Shown: one piece after another, positions 24,701 through 36,065 of the stretch
Numbering within the stretch: position 1 is the stretch's first letter
Layout: each line of letters starts with the position of its first letter
Assembly (NCBI GenBank): GCA_963808775.1
Contig: CAWEGR010000003.1
Coordinates: 434,001-498,000 of the forward strand
Direction of reading: 5' to 3'
DNA from: JACVRW01 sp963808775
Lineage (GTDB): Bacteria; Actinomycetota; Thermoleophilia; Solirubrobacterales; Thermoleophilaceae
Length of the DNA: 64,000 bases
Program-made: the position numbers and the translations under genes
Notes under the pieces: model-generated
What the model saw: only the letters and a program-made list of their open reading frames with translations
What the model was told of the DNA's origin: nothing
Databases searched by the model: none

Positions 24701-25576
24701 TTGCAGACCCCGGCGCCATTCGAGTACGAGCGAGCGACCAGCGTCGACGGCGCGATCGCGGCGCTGGAGCGCCTCGGCGGCGAGGCCCGGATCATCGCCG
24801 GCGGCCACAGCCTGCTGCCGATGATGAAGCTGCGCCTGGCCAACCCGGCCCATCTCGTGGACATCAACGACCTGACGGAGCTCGCGTACATCCGCGAGCA
24901 GGACGGGGAGATCCGGATCGGCGCGATGACCCGGCACGTCGAGCTACTCGAGTCCGACCTGCTGGCCCGGCAGTTCCCGGTGTTCCGGGACGCCGAGACG
25001 GTCATCGCCGACCCCGTGGTCCGCAACCGCGGCACGATCGGCGGCTCGCTGTGCCAGGCGGACGCCGCCGAGGACCTGTCGGCGGTCTGCGCGGCCCTCA
25101 AGGCGCGGGTCGCGATCCGCGGCACGAGCGGGGAGCGGGTCGTGGACATGGAGGACTTCCACGTGGGCCCGTTCACCACCGCGGTCGGCGCCGGCGAGGT
25201 GCTCACCGAGATTCGCCTGGCGCAGCGCCCGGGCGCGGGCAGCGCACACGAGAAGGTCGAGCGCCGCGCCGGGGACTGGGCGATCGCGGCGGCGTCCGCG
25301 GCGGTCTGGATCGACGGGGGCACGATCGCGGACGCCGGCATCGCGCTGAGCGCGGTCGGGCTGACGACGATCCACCTGACCCGTGCCGAAGAGCTGCTGC
25401 GCGGCAAGCTGCCGTCGGACGAGCTGTTCGCGCAGGCCGGCGAGATCGCCTCTGCCGACTGCTCTCCGAGCGCCGACGGCCGCGGCCCCGTCGACTACAA
25501 GCGCCACCTGGCCGGAGTCCTCACCCAACGAGCGCTGCGGCGCGCGAGCGCCCGCGCCCTCGGCCAGGAGACCTGA
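24701..25576 (+). CDS. coxM: CO dehydrogenase medium subunit (FAD)
   Basis: 291 residues from a TTG at 24701 preceded by GAGAGGAG. The two FAD-binding stretches of the family are present: AGGHSLLPMMKLRLANP near residue 30 and TIGGSLCQADAAEDL near residue 110. The C-terminal CO_deh_flav_C domain follows (HEKVERRAGDWAIAAASAAV). It passes electrons from the iron-sulfur subunit to the quinone pool through FAD. Gene order M-S-L is that of form I CO dehydrogenase operons. The normal length is about 290. Confidence 0.94.
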   Translation: MQTPAPFEYERATSVDGAIAALERLGGEARIIAGGHSLLPMMKLRLANPAHLVDINDLTELAYIREQDGEIRIGAMTRHVELLESDLLARQFPVFRDAETVIADPVVRNRGTIGGSLCQADAAEDLSAVCAALKARVAIRGTSGERVVDMEDFHVGPFTTAVGAGEVLTEIRLAQRPGAGSAHEKVERRAGDWAIAAASAAVWIDGGTIADAGIALSAVGLTTIHLTRAEELLRGKLPSDELFAQAGEIASADCSPSADGRGPVDYKRHLAGVLTQRALRRASARALGQET

Positions 25577-25577
25577 G

Positions 25578-26066
25578 ATGAACGTGTCCATGACCGTGAA
25601 CGGCGAGCAGGTCTCCGGCGACGTCGAGCCGCGCCAGCTGCTGGTGCACTTCATCCGCGAGACGCTCGGGCTCAAGGGCACCCACTGGGGCTGCGACACG
25701 TCGAACTGCGGCGCCTGCGTGGTCCTGATGGACGGCAAGCCGATCAAGTCGTGCACCGCGCTCGCGGTGATGTGCGACGGCCACGAGATCCGCACCGTGG
25801 AGTCACTCGAGGTGGACGGCCGGCTCGACCCCGTCCAACAGGGGTTCCACGAGCTCCACGCGCTTCAGTGCGGGTTCTGCACGCCGGGGATGATGATGAC
25901 CGCTCGCGCGCTCCTGGACGAGAACCCGGATCCCTCCGATCACGAGATCCGCACCGCGATCTCCGGTGGGATCTGCCGCTGCACGGGCTACAAGAACATC
26001 GTGGCCGCCATCAGGTGGGCCGCCGAACAACCAAGCGGCGGACGCCGCGAGGAGCGAGGCATAGGC
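25578..26066 (+). CDS. coxS: CO dehydrogenase small subunit (two [2Fe-2S] clusters)
   Basis: 163 residues before the CoxL start. The plant-type cluster ligands are in GCDTSNCGACVVLMDGKPIKSC, the second cluster in QCGFCTPGMMM and GGICRCTGY. Length and motif order match CoxS. There is no stop codon before the CoxL methionine: the frame reads straight through RREERGIG into coxL. A TAG lies one frame away at 26062-26064, so a one-base error in the tail would restore a separate CoxS; a genuine fusion is the other reading. Confidence 0.92.
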
Positions 26067-28447
<2,381 letters not shown>

Positions 28448-28451
<4 letters not shown>

Positions 28452-29359
28452 TGCCGGAGGCCCTCGCTCGCCGCGCGCGCGAGCTCGCCGAACGGCGCGA
28501 GGCGTTCGTGACCGCGACCGTGGTCCGGGCGCGGCGCCCCGCCAGCGTCGAGGCCGGGGACACCGCGCTGGTGCTCGGCGATGGGACCATCGATGGCTTC
28601 GTCGGCGGCGCCTGTGCGGAGCACAGCGTGCGCGTCCACGCGCTCGAGGCGCTCGAGAGCGGCGAGGCGGTGCTGCTCCGGATCCTGCCGTTCGGCGACG
28701 AGGACATCGGGCCCGAGGGACGCGAGACCGCGAGGGAGGACGGCGCGGTGACCGTCGAGAACCCCTGCCTCTCGGGCGGCGCGCTCGAGATCTTCCTCGA
28801 GCCGATGGTGCCCGCGCCGCGCGTGCTCGTCGTGGGCGACACCCCGATCGCTGCCGCCCTCCTGCGCCTCGGCGCCGAGCTGGGCCTCGACGCGGTCGCG
28901 GCGGACGGCGACGCGCTCGATCCCCGGCCCGGCGACCTCGCGCTCGTGGTGGCCGCGCACGGTCGCGACGAGCTGCACGCACTGCGGCGCGCGCTCGAGG
29001 CCGGCCTGCCTTACGTCGGCCTGGTGGCAAGCGCCAAGCGCGGCGACGGCGTGCTCGGCGAGCTGCGCGGGGACGGGGTCCCGCCCGAGCTGCTCGACCG
29101 GGTCGACGTGCCCGCCGGCCTCGACATCGGGGCGCGGACCCCGTCGGAGATCGCGCTGTCGATCCTCGCCGAGGTGGTGGGTGTGCGCCGGAGCAGGCCC
29201 GCCGATGCCAGGACCGCCGTCGACCCCGTTTGCGGCATGAAGGTCGCCGCGGTGCCCGGCACGCCTTCGCTCCGGCATGACGGCGAGCTCGTCTACTTCT
29301 GCTGCGAGGGCTGCAAGGCGCAGTTCGCCGCGGGGCACCAGCATGCCGGCAGCGACTGA
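28448..29359 (+). CDS. coxF: XdhC/CoxF-like protein with C-terminal YHS domain
   Basis: 303 residues; ATGATG at 28448-28453 overlaps the coxL stop. The N-terminal XdhC_CoxI part is present (FVTATVVRARRPASVEAGD, GTIDGFVGGACAEHSV). It is followed by a Rossmann XdhC_C part (VLVVGDTPIAAALL, YVGLVASAKRG, VPAGLDIGARTPSEIALSILAE). The last 50 residues are a YHS domain (VDPVCGMKVAA, LVYFCCEGCKAQF) with the Cys pattern of TRASH/YHS metal-binding modules. Cofactor loading of CoxL is expected; the YHS module could handle the copper needed for the Mo-Cu site, which is my inference. Confidence 0.87.
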
Positions 29360-29948
29360 GCCGTTCGTGACCGGGCTCGTGCTGGGCGCCGGCGGCTCGA
29401 AGCGCCTCGGACGCCCCAAGCAGCTGCTCCCGTACGGGGAGGGCACGCTGCTCGGCCACGTCGCCGGCACCGCGCGCGCGTGCGGCTTCGACCAGACGAT
29501 CGTCGCTCTCGGCGGCTCGGCCGGCGAGGTGCGCGCCGGCGCCGACCTGGCGGGCGCCGAGGTGGTGGTCAACGAAGCCTACGGCGAGGGCTGCTCCTCG
29601 TCGATCGCCGCGGCGCTCGCGACGGTGGACGCGCGCTGCGAGGTGTTGGTGCTGATGCTCGGGGACCAGCCGGGGGTGACCGAGGCGACGGTCCGGACGC
29701 TGCTGTCGGGCCGCAACGACGCGCCGCTCGCCGTATGCCGCTACGACGACGGCGACGGCCACCCGATCGCGTTCGCGCGCGGGGTGTTCGGCGAGCTCGC
29801 CGAGCTGCACGGGGACAAGGGCGTGTGGCGGCTGCTCGACAGGCGCGCCGCCGAGGTCGAGCGGGTGCCCTCCCAGGGCCGGTCCCTCGCGACGTGGACA
29901 CCCCGGAGGACTACCAGGCCGTGCTCGAGCGCCCTGGCCGCCGCATGA
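29343..29948 (+). CDS. MocA-like molybdopterin cytidylyltransferase, frameshift near the 3' end
   Basis: Starts at the ATG at 29343, overlapping the previous gene by 17 bp. The nucleotidyltransferase start GLVLGAGGSKRLGRPKQLLP is clear, then VVNEAYGEGCSSSIAAAL and LMLGDQPGVTEATV with the catalytic Asp, and HPIAFARGVFGEL. Such enzymes make the cytosine dinucleotide form of the Mo cofactor used by CoxL. Near 29880 the expected ending PVPRDVDTPEDYQAVLE appears one frame away, so there are indels at the end. The stop overlaps the next ATG (ATGA). Confidence 0.85.
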   Translation: MPAATEPFVTGLVLGAGGSKRLGRPKQLLPYGEGTLLGHVAGTARACGFDQTIVALGGSAGEVRAGADLAGAEVVVNEAYGEGCSSSIAAALATVDARCEVLVLMLGDQPGVTEATVRTLLSGRNDAPLAVCRYDDGDGHPIAFARGVFGELAELHGDKGVWRLLDRRAAEVERVPSQGRSLATWTPRRTTRPCSSALAAA

Positions 29949-30842
29949 GCGACGAGCTCGGGCACCTCGTCCCAGACGTCGAGACGCTTGCCAGGCGGCT
30001 GGCGACGGTCGACTACCTCGTGGACGAGGGCCTGGCTACCTCGATGTTCCTCAGCCTCCGCCTTCCGCAGCCGCTGCTGCTCGAGGGCGAGGCTGGAGTC
30101 GGCAAGACGGAGGCGGCGCAGGTCGCTGGCCGCCGTGCTCGAGACGCCGTTGATCCGGCTGCAGTGCTACGAGGGGATCGACGCGGCGGAGGCGCTGTAC
30201 GAGTGGAACTATCCGCGCCAGCTCCTCAGCATCCGGCTCGCCGACTCGAGCGACTCCAAGCTGAGCGAGGAGGAGCTGTTCGGCCCCGACTACCTGATCC
30301 GGCGGCCGCTGCTACGGGCGCTCGAGCACCCCGGCCCGCGGCCTGCCGTGCTGCTGGTCGACGAGATCGACCGTGCGGACGACGACTTCGAGGCCTTCCT
30401 TCTCGAGCTGCTCGGCGAGGCAAGCGTGACGATCCCCGAGCTGGGCACGATCACGGCCACCCACCCGCCGATCATCGTCCTGACCTCGAACCGGACGCGC
30501 GACCTGCACGACGCCGTCAAGCGCCGCTGCCTGTATCGCTGGATCGACTACCCGACGCCCGAGCGCGAGGTGGAGATCGTGCGCCGGCGCGTGCGCGGTG
30601 CCTCGGAGTCGCTGGCGGTGGAGGTGGCGGACGCGGTCGCGCGGATGCGCGGCAGCGACGTGCAGAAGCCGCCTGGGATCGCCGAGGCGATCGACTGGGT
30701 GGCGGCCCTCGGCCTGCTCGGGATCGAGCATCTCGACGCCGCGGCGGCGGACCTCACTCTCGGGTCGGTGCTGAAGTACGACGAGGACCAGGAGGTGATC
30801 CGCGCGGCCGGCCTGGAGCAGCTCGTGCGCAGCGGTGGCTGA
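29945..30842 (+). CDS. coxD: MoxR-family AAA+ ATPase (CoxD), one frameshift
   Basis: ATG at 29945 (SDELGHLVPDVETLARRL, DYLVDEGLATSMFLSLRLPQ). The Walker A is LLEGEAGVGKTEAA. Directly after it, near 30125, one base is missing and the protein continues in the next frame as LAAVLETPLIRLQCYEGIDAAEALYEW. Walker B is VLLVDEIDRADDDFEAFLLE, and sensor 1 is IVLTSNRTRDLHDAVKRRCLYRW. The repaired length is about 299. CoxD helps to sulfurate and mature the CoxL Mo-Cu site together with the VWA protein encoded next. Confidence 0.9.
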
Positions 30843-32165
30843 GTTCAAGGTCGAGACGATCCACGTCGACCTGCCCGCGCTGGCGGGGTCGCTCGGCCAG
30901 CGGCTACGCGCAGCCGGCGTGCCTGTCACGCCCGAGCGCTCGGCCGGGTTCGCGCGCGCGCTGACGCTGGTGCGGCCGGTGAGCCGGAGGCGGCTGTACT
31001 GGACCGCGCGCTCGGTCTTCGTCTCCGACCAGTCCCAGGTCGGGGCCTTCGACGGGGTGTTCCGGTCCGTCTTCGGCGGCGCCGAGGCGGCCGGGCCCGA
31101 GCCGCCCGACGAGCGGCCCGCGTCCGAGCGCTCGGTCTCCCCGGAGCCGGGCCGGGCGGAGGCCGGGGCGGCGGCTTCCGCAGCGACGCGCGAGCGACGG
31201 CGATTCGGATGTGGAGGCGGAGGTCTCCGGTTCCGATGGCGCTCGCGAGCGACGAGGAGCACCTCGCCGGCAAGCGCTTCGATGCGCTCGAGCCGGATGA
31301 GCTCGCGCGGCTTTACCGGCTGATGTCGCGCCTCGAGCTCGCGACGCCGGTGCGGCGCACCCGCCGTTTCGAGCGGGGACGCCACGGCGAGCGGATCGAC
31401 ATGCGGCGGACGCTGCGCGGCAGCCTTCGCTCGGGGGGAGATCCGATCCGGCTCGCGCGCCGGCGCCGGCGCGTCGTCCGGCGCCCGCTCGTGATGCTCT
31501 GCGACATCTCGGGCTCGATGGAGCCCTATGGGCGCGCATATCTCCAATTCATGGCCTGCGCCGCCGGCAGCGGCCCGCACGCCGAGGCGTTCGCCTTCGC
31601 CACGCGGCTCACGCGCTTGACCCGCGCGCTTGCCTCGCGGCACCCGGAGCGTGCGATCCAGCGCGCCGCGTCCGCGGCGCCCGACTGGTCGAGCGGGACC
31701 CGCATCGGGGCGGCGCTCAAGGAGTTCAACGACCGCCACGGGCGCCGCGGCATGGCTCGCGGTGCGGTGGTGGTGATCCTCTCCGACGGCTGGGAGCGCG
31801 GCGACCCGCAGCTCGTCGGGCGGGAGATGGCGCGCCTCTCACGCCTCGCCCACCGGATCGTCTGGGTCAACCCTCGCGTCGGGTCGAGCGGGTTCGCCGT
31901 ACGGGCAGGCGGCATGGTGGCCGCGCTCGAGCACTGCGACGCGCTCGTCAGCGGCCACAGCTTCGAGGCGCTCGGGGAGGTGGTCGACGCGATCGGGGCC
32001 ACGTCGTGCGTGGGGACGGAGACGTTCGAGCTGTCGCCGGCCGAGGAGGAGGAGCCTTGGGCCAGCGCGACCCCGGTGCCCGGCAGCTCGGTTGCGATGC
32101 CCAGCGGCCACGGCCCGAGCAGGGGCAACACGACCCCGGGGTGGAAGAGCGATGACGACTCCTAA
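30835..32165 (+). CDS. coxE: VWA-domain protein CoxE, one frameshift
   Basis: GTG at 30835 overlaps the coxD end. The N-terminal part has VDLPALAGSLGQRLRAAGVPVTPERSAGFARAL and RRLYWTARSVFVSD, typical of CoxE/DUF58-like VWA proteins. Near 31200 the frame is lost and resumes as DEEHLAGKRFDALEPDELARLYRLM, then the VWA domain with the metal-site motif LCDISGSMEPYG, and VVILSDGWERGDPQLV. The repaired size is about 443 residues. It forms a chaperone pair with the MoxR ATPase. The acidic C-terminal tail is unusually long. Confidence 0.88.
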
Positions 32166-32331
32166 GACCTGCATCTACCCCGGCTGCGAGCGGCCCGCGG
32201 TCCCGCCGCATCCGCTGGGTGGGCCACAGCCCGCGTTCTGCGACCGCGAGGACCACAACGCGCTCACCGCGCACCAAGAGCGCGAGCGTCTCGCGTCCGG
32301 GACCACCGCCACGAACAAGGAGGAGACGTAG
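32152..32331 (+). CDS. Cys/His-containing micro-protein of the cox operon
   Basis: 59 residues. ATG at 32152 overlaps the VWA stop by 14 bp. The pattern CIYPGCERP, PHPLGGPQPAFC and REDHNALTAHQ contains three Cys and several His, compatible with a single zinc or copper site. Its own stop (TAG) overlaps the GTG of the next gene, so it is part of the operon. I do not know a characterised relative. Confidence 0.6.
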   Translation: MTTPKTCIYPGCERPAVPPHPLGGPQPAFCDREDHNALTAHQERERLASGTTATNKEET

Positions 32332-32783
32332 TGGCTGACGAGGCCTACCGCGCGGTGTTCCTACGCGTGCACCCGACAGGCAAGATGGTGCTCAGCCTGA
32401 CGACCGAGTCCGACGGGCGGGAATCCGAGTACGCGAAGCTCGTCGCCGGCGAGCTCGGCGTGCCGGCGCTCGACGTGAAGGTCGTCCCGGCCGACACCGA
32501 CCGCTTTGGGACGGGGCACGGCTACAACACGAGCCCGTCCCCGGGCACGGAGGCCGCGATCGTGACCGCGACGGGCCGGATCCGCGACAAGGCGCAGCTG
32601 CTCGCGGGGGCGGCCCTGGACGCCGACCCGGGCACGCTCACGTTCTCGAACGGCGGCTGGAGCGCCGGCGGCTCCTCCGAGGTCAAGACGATCGAGGACA
32701 TCGCCCTGTACGCGCACGGCACCGGCGCGCTCCCGCCCGGCGTCGAGGGCGGCCTCGACGCGCAGGCCGTCTACCGCGATTGA
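32331..32783 (+). CDS. Free-standing homologue of a CoxL molybdopterin-domain segment
   Basis: 150 residues from a GTG overlapping the preceding stop. The sequence lines up with the middle of the large subunit in this operon: AVFLRVHPTGKMVLSLTTES against ADLRVHPSGKAVVSISAQT, then ELGVPALDVKVVPADTDRFGTGHGYN against ELGIPPEDVEVRHGDTDKSPYGLGTYG. It follows with IRDKAQLLAGAALDADPGTL and ends EGGLDAQAVYRD against EGGLDAQVIYDP. It lacks the AYRCSFR loop and the catalytic Glu, and the Gln of QGQGHE is changed. It has an intact frame of its own, so it is a separate small protein rather than debris. A role as chaperone, decoy or assembly factor for CoxL is inference. Confidence 0.72.
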   Translation: MADEAYRAVFLRVHPTGKMVLSLTTESDGRESEYAKLVAGELGVPALDVKVVPADTDRFGTGHGYNTSPSPGTEAAIVTATGRIRDKAQLLAGAALDADPGTLTFSNGGWSAGGSSEVKTIEDIALYAHGTGALPPGVEGGLDAQAVYRD

Positions 32784-33307
32784 GGTTCGAGGTGGCCTTC
32801 GAGCACCACCTGGACCTCGTCCCTGACCTTCAGCGCGCCGAAGAGCGCGGAGTAGGGCTTCATGCCGAAGGCCGTCTGGGTGACGACCGCGGTGCCGCTC
32901 ACCGCGCCGCCCTCGCCGCCGGCGAGGTCGAACTCGATCGGCTGGGTGTTCCCGGCGAGCGTGAGATCTCCCCGCACCCGCAGCGTGTCGCCATCGGCCT
33001 CCACGGCGGTCGAGCGGAACCTGATCTCCTGGCGCCTGAGGACCTCTTCGTCGATCGTCTGGTGGATGCTGGCCACGTCGTCGTCGCCGAGTGCCTGCAT
33101 GCCGCCGGTGCCCTCGATCACGCGCAGCGACTCGGCGTCGGCGGTCAGCTGCATGCTCGTGCCGCCGGGTTCGTCCTCGACCTCGAGCAGCGCCTCCCAG
33201 GCCGTGACGTGGATGACGAGATCGTGCCCGGCCTTCGCCGCCGCCCCCGCGCGCTCCGTCCGAACCGCGAGCGTGGCGTTGTCGGGCCCGAGTCGGTAAC
33301 TGCCCAT
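32771..33307 (-). CDS. YceI-like family protein
   Basis: 178 residues from the ATG at 33307 (a GTG at 33319 is possible). YceI features include the start YRLGPDNATLAVRTERAG, ALGDDDVASIHQTIDEEVL, IRFRSTAVEADGDTLRVRGDLTL and GTAVVTQTAFGMKPYSALFGALKVRDEVQVVLE. YceI proteins are lipocalin-like barrels that bind polyisoprenoid chains. No signal peptide is seen, so it may be cytosolic. It is convergent with the CoxL-like gene (13-bp overlap) and divergent from coxG. Confidence 0.83.
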   Translation of the reverse strand: MGSYRLGPDNATLAVRTERAGAAAKAGHDLVIHVTAWEALLEVEDEPGGTSMQLTADAESLRVIEGTGGMQALGDDDVASIHQTIDEEVLRRQEIRFRSTAVEADGDTLRVRGDLTLAGNTQPIEFDLAGGEGGAVSGTAVVTQTAFGMKPYSALFGALKVRDEVQVVLEGHLEPQSR

Positions 33308-33364
33308 CCGGAACGACACGTTTCGAGCATATAGCCGCGATTCCACGACAAGGAGACCATCCGA

Positions 33365-33796
33365 ATGGCCGTCGAGTTGGATCACCGCTTCACGACGTCG
33401 AAGCCGGTCGACGAGAGCTTCGCCGCGATCACCGACCTCGAGCGCGTGGTCCCGTGCGTCGAGGGCGGGCGTGTCTTGGAGACCACGGGACCGGACTCGG
33501 TCAAGGCCGAGATCGTGATGAAGATGGGGGCGATGTCGATGACGTTCGCCGGCACCGTGGAGGTCGCGGAGCAGGATCCGGGCGCCCACCGCGCCGTCTT
33601 GCGCGTCAAGTCGCGGGAGGCCGGCGGCCAGGGGCACGCGAACGCCGACGTCACGTTCCAGCTCGAGGAGGGCAGCGGCTCGATCCACACGAGCGCGCAG
33701 ATCACCGGTAAGGCGGCCTCGATGGGCGAGGGCGTGGTGGTCGGCGTGCTCGACGCTCTGATCACCGACTTCACGGGGAAGCTCGGCGAGCTCTGA
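33365..33796 (+). CDS. coxG: CoxG, SRPBCC-fold CO dehydrogenase accessory protein
   Basis: 143 residues after an AAGGAG site. It matches the CoxG family: LDHRFTTSKPVDESFAAITDLERVVPCVEGGRVLE, VKAEIVMKMGAMSMTFAGTVEV, then GHANADVTFQLEEGSGSIHTSAQITGKAASMG. In CO-oxidising bacteria CoxG recruits the CO dehydrogenase to the cytoplasmic membrane and is linked to quinone delivery. The typical C-terminal membrane tail is missing here, so the membrane link may be supplied otherwise, for example by the small membrane proteins of the operon. Confidence 0.9.
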   Translation: MAVELDHRFTTSKPVDESFAAITDLERVVPCVEGGRVLETTGPDSVKAEIVMKMGAMSMTFAGTVEVAEQDPGAHRAVLRVKSREAGGQGHANADVTFQLEEGSGSIHTSAQITGKAASMGEGVVVGVLDALITDFTGKLGEL

Positions 33797-33803
33797 TCGT
33801 CTG

Positions 33804-34040
33804 ATGGGAGTCGTCCAGATGCGAGAGATCCGCGAGGGCGAGGTGCCCTTCGACGGCGGGACCGCGATCCAGGATCCGGCCGACCGGCCGGCGTTCCGCG
33901 GCAACGGCCCGGACGACTATGTCTGCGTTCGCTGCGGCAACGTGCTCGCCGAGTCGATGCACGCGATACAGATGACGAAGAAGGTCCGGGTGCGCTGCGC
34001 CCGCTGCTCGACCGTCAACGTCGCCGTGACCGGCGACTAG
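33804..34040 (+). CDS. Small zinc-ribbon protein downstream of coxG
   Basis: 78 residues, 7 bp after coxG (an inner ATG at 33819 also fits). The C-terminal half has YVCVRCGNVLAESM and VRVRCARCSTVNV, two CxxC pairs forming a zinc ribbon of the kind found in many small actinobacterial proteins. The N-terminal part is unstructured. Co-transcription with coxG is likely. Function unknown. Confidence 0.7.
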   Translation: MGVVQMREIREGEVPFDGGTAIQDPADRPAFRGNGPDDYVCVRCGNVLAESMHAIQMTKKVRVRCARCSTVNVAVTGD

Positions 34041-34139
34041 CTCGCGACCAGGGCATCAACCGACCCACGACGCTCGGGCTACGCCCGGGACGCGTCGCGA
34101 ACCGCGAGGGGAGCCGTCGGTCCGCAGGTAGTTCCCGGC

Positions 34140-34424
34140 TTAGCTCTGAGCCACCACATGGCCCGCCGTGATCATCGGCGGGTTCGGGAACAGATCCGCG
34201 AGGTGCTCCTTGACGAAGTCCGCGGCGAGGGCGTTCGAATCCTCCTCGTCGGCCTGGTCCTCGAAGACGCTGGTCGAGATCATGACGCCGTCTCCGGCGT
34301 CCACCCAGTAGTAGGCGACGAAACCCCGGTGGGTGCTCATCAACGGGACGAAACCCTCGCGTACCCGCTTGCCCGCCTCCTCAGGATCCGCGATTCCGTC
34401 GTAGCGACGCACAGTGGCCCACAT
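34140..34424 (-). CDS. Small ABM-like protein
   Basis: 94 residues, intact. The start WATVRRYDGIADPEEAGKRV, then REGFVPLMSTHRGFVAYYWVDAGDGVMISTSVFEDQADEEDSN, is the pattern of ferredoxin-fold antibiotic-biosynthesis-monooxygenase-like proteins with unknown substrate. GGAGGAAG precedes the start. It stands alone between the zinc-ribbon gene and the duplicated block. Confidence 0.7.
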   Translation of the reverse strand: MWATVRRYDGIADPEEAGKRVREGFVPLMSTHRGFVAYYWVDAGDGVMISTSVFEDQADEEDSNALAADFVKEHLADLFPNPPMITAGHVVAQS

Positions 34425-34530
34425 GTCTTCCTCCGGAGCTCGATGACTGTCGCGGCGATTGTCCCAGACTGTGGCTGTCTTTAAGCGGGTGAGTCGGTTT
34501 CGGCGAGCGATGCGCCGCAGACTGAGACGG

Positions 34531-34908
34531 TCAGGCCCCGGCGCGCTCCATGTTGCGCGTCACGACCTCCATCGTCTCGGCGAGCTTGCCGGTCGGGCTG
34601 AACTCGACGACCTCGGTGCCGGCGTAGAGAACCGGGGTGTGACCGGGGCCGACGTAGTACGCGTCGCCCGCCTCGAACACCTCCTCGACGCCCGACGACC
34701 GGAACGCGACCCTCCCCTTGATCACGTATCCCATGTGCTCGCACTGGCACTCGTCGTTCGGGAGTCCCGTGAAGAAGGGCGCGAGATCGGCGTCCGCCGT
34801 GTAGGTCTCGAACCCGACGGTCCAACCACCATCGAAGTGCTCGAAGTGACCCTCGTAGCCCTCGACCTTCTCGTGCTCAGAAGCGCTTTGCCTCGAAGCC
34901 TTCGGCAT
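34531..34908 (-). CDS. Cupin-domain protein, copy 1
   Basis: 125 residues with a strong AGGAGG site before the ATG at 34908. Cupin motif 1 is around ECQCEHMGYVIKGRVAF, motif 2 around VFEAGDAYYVGPGHTPVL. Only one clear metal-type His/Glu set remains, so the activity is open. It ends naturally with NMERAGA. It is the last gene of the duplicated unit and lies downstream of acetate kinase on the same strand. Confidence 0.82.
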   Translation of the reverse strand: MPKASRQSASEHEKVEGYEGHFEHFDGGWTVGFETYTADADLAPFFTGLPNDECQCEHMGYVIKGRVAFRSSGVEEVFEAGDAYYVGPGHTPVLYAGTEVVEFSPTGKLAETMEVVTRNMERAGA

Positions 34909-35008
34909 GACGACCTCCTATGTCGCTCTCGCCGAGTCTCTCACCGCGCGACTCACCTGGCTAGTCGACCTCGATCCGCACCCGCCTCATCTCTCGAGAC
35001 GCCAGGGC

Positions 35009-36065
35009 TCAGCCGAGCAGCGCGCGTGTCTGGCGGGCGATCTCGACGTCCTCGCGGGCCCGGATCACCAGGACCGCCACGCGCGACCCCTGCCCCACGA
35101 CGTCCGCGTCGGCGCCCTCCGCCGCGGCGTTGCGCTCGGCGTCGAGCGCCACTCCGAGATGCTCGAGGCCGGCGCACGCGAGCTGGCGCACGCGCGGGGC
35201 CGACTCGCCCACGCCGCCGGTGAAGACGAGGGCGTCGAGGCCCCCGAGCGACGCCGCCATGGCGCCGATGCCCGTTCGCAGCCGGTGGACGTAGACGTCG
35301 AGCGCGAGCCGGGCGTCGGCGTCGTCGCGGGCGAGCAGCTCGCGCATGTCCGCCGTTCCGGCGAGACCCACGAGCCCCGACTCGTGCTCCAGGGCTTCGG
35401 TCATCCGCTCCGCGCTGAGGCCGGCGTGCTCCTGCACCCAGAGCAGGAGGCCGGGGTCGACGGAGCCCGAGCGGGTCGCCATCACGAGGCCCTCGAGGGG
35501 CGTGAAGCCCATCGTCGTGTCGACGGAGCGCCCGTCGAGCACGGCGCACAGCGACGCGCCCGCCCCCAGGTGGCAGGAGACGATCCTGCGCGCGCCGGGA
35601 CTCAGCTCCCCCGCCCGCCTCGACGCGTATGCGTGCGAGAGGCCGTGGAACCCGAAGCGGCGCAGGCCGAATCGCTCGCGCCATTCGCGGGGCAGCGCGT
35701 AGGTGGCCGCGGCGGGCGGGATCGAGGCGTGGAAGGCGGTGTCGAAGCAGGCGACCTGAGGGACGTCCGGCAGTGCCCGCGACAGCGCGTGGACGGCCGC
35801 CAGCGACCGCGGCTGATGCAGCGGAGCGAGCTCGGTCAGCTCCTCGAGCGCGCCGACCACGGCGGGGTCGAGCCGCGCCGCGGACGTGAACCGGTGGCCC
35901 CCGTGCACGATCCGGTGTCCCACGGCGTCGACCTCGGCCGGCAGGTCGGCGGCCGCGGCGTCGTCCGGGCCGTCGAGGTCGCGTTCGCCACAGCTCGGCG
36001 TCATCGCTGTCGAGCAGGGACAGCTTGAGGCTGCTCGATCCCGCGTTGGCGACGAGGACGTGCAC
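35009..36065 (-). CDS. ackA: Acetate kinase, copy 1, one frameshift
   Basis: Starts at the GTG at 36065, directly against the xfp stop. The start HVLVANAGSSSLKLSLLD is the phosphate-binding ASKHA motif. An extra G near 35990 shifts the frame; copy 2 has the correct base count there. From there the frame is open to 35009 with GHRIVHGG, CFDTAFHA, FGFHGLSHAYASRR, CHLGAGASLCAV, DTTMGFTPLEG and FTGGVGE. The repaired protein is 351 residues, somewhat short for AckA. It turns acetyl-phosphate and ADP into acetate and ATP. Confidence 0.9.
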
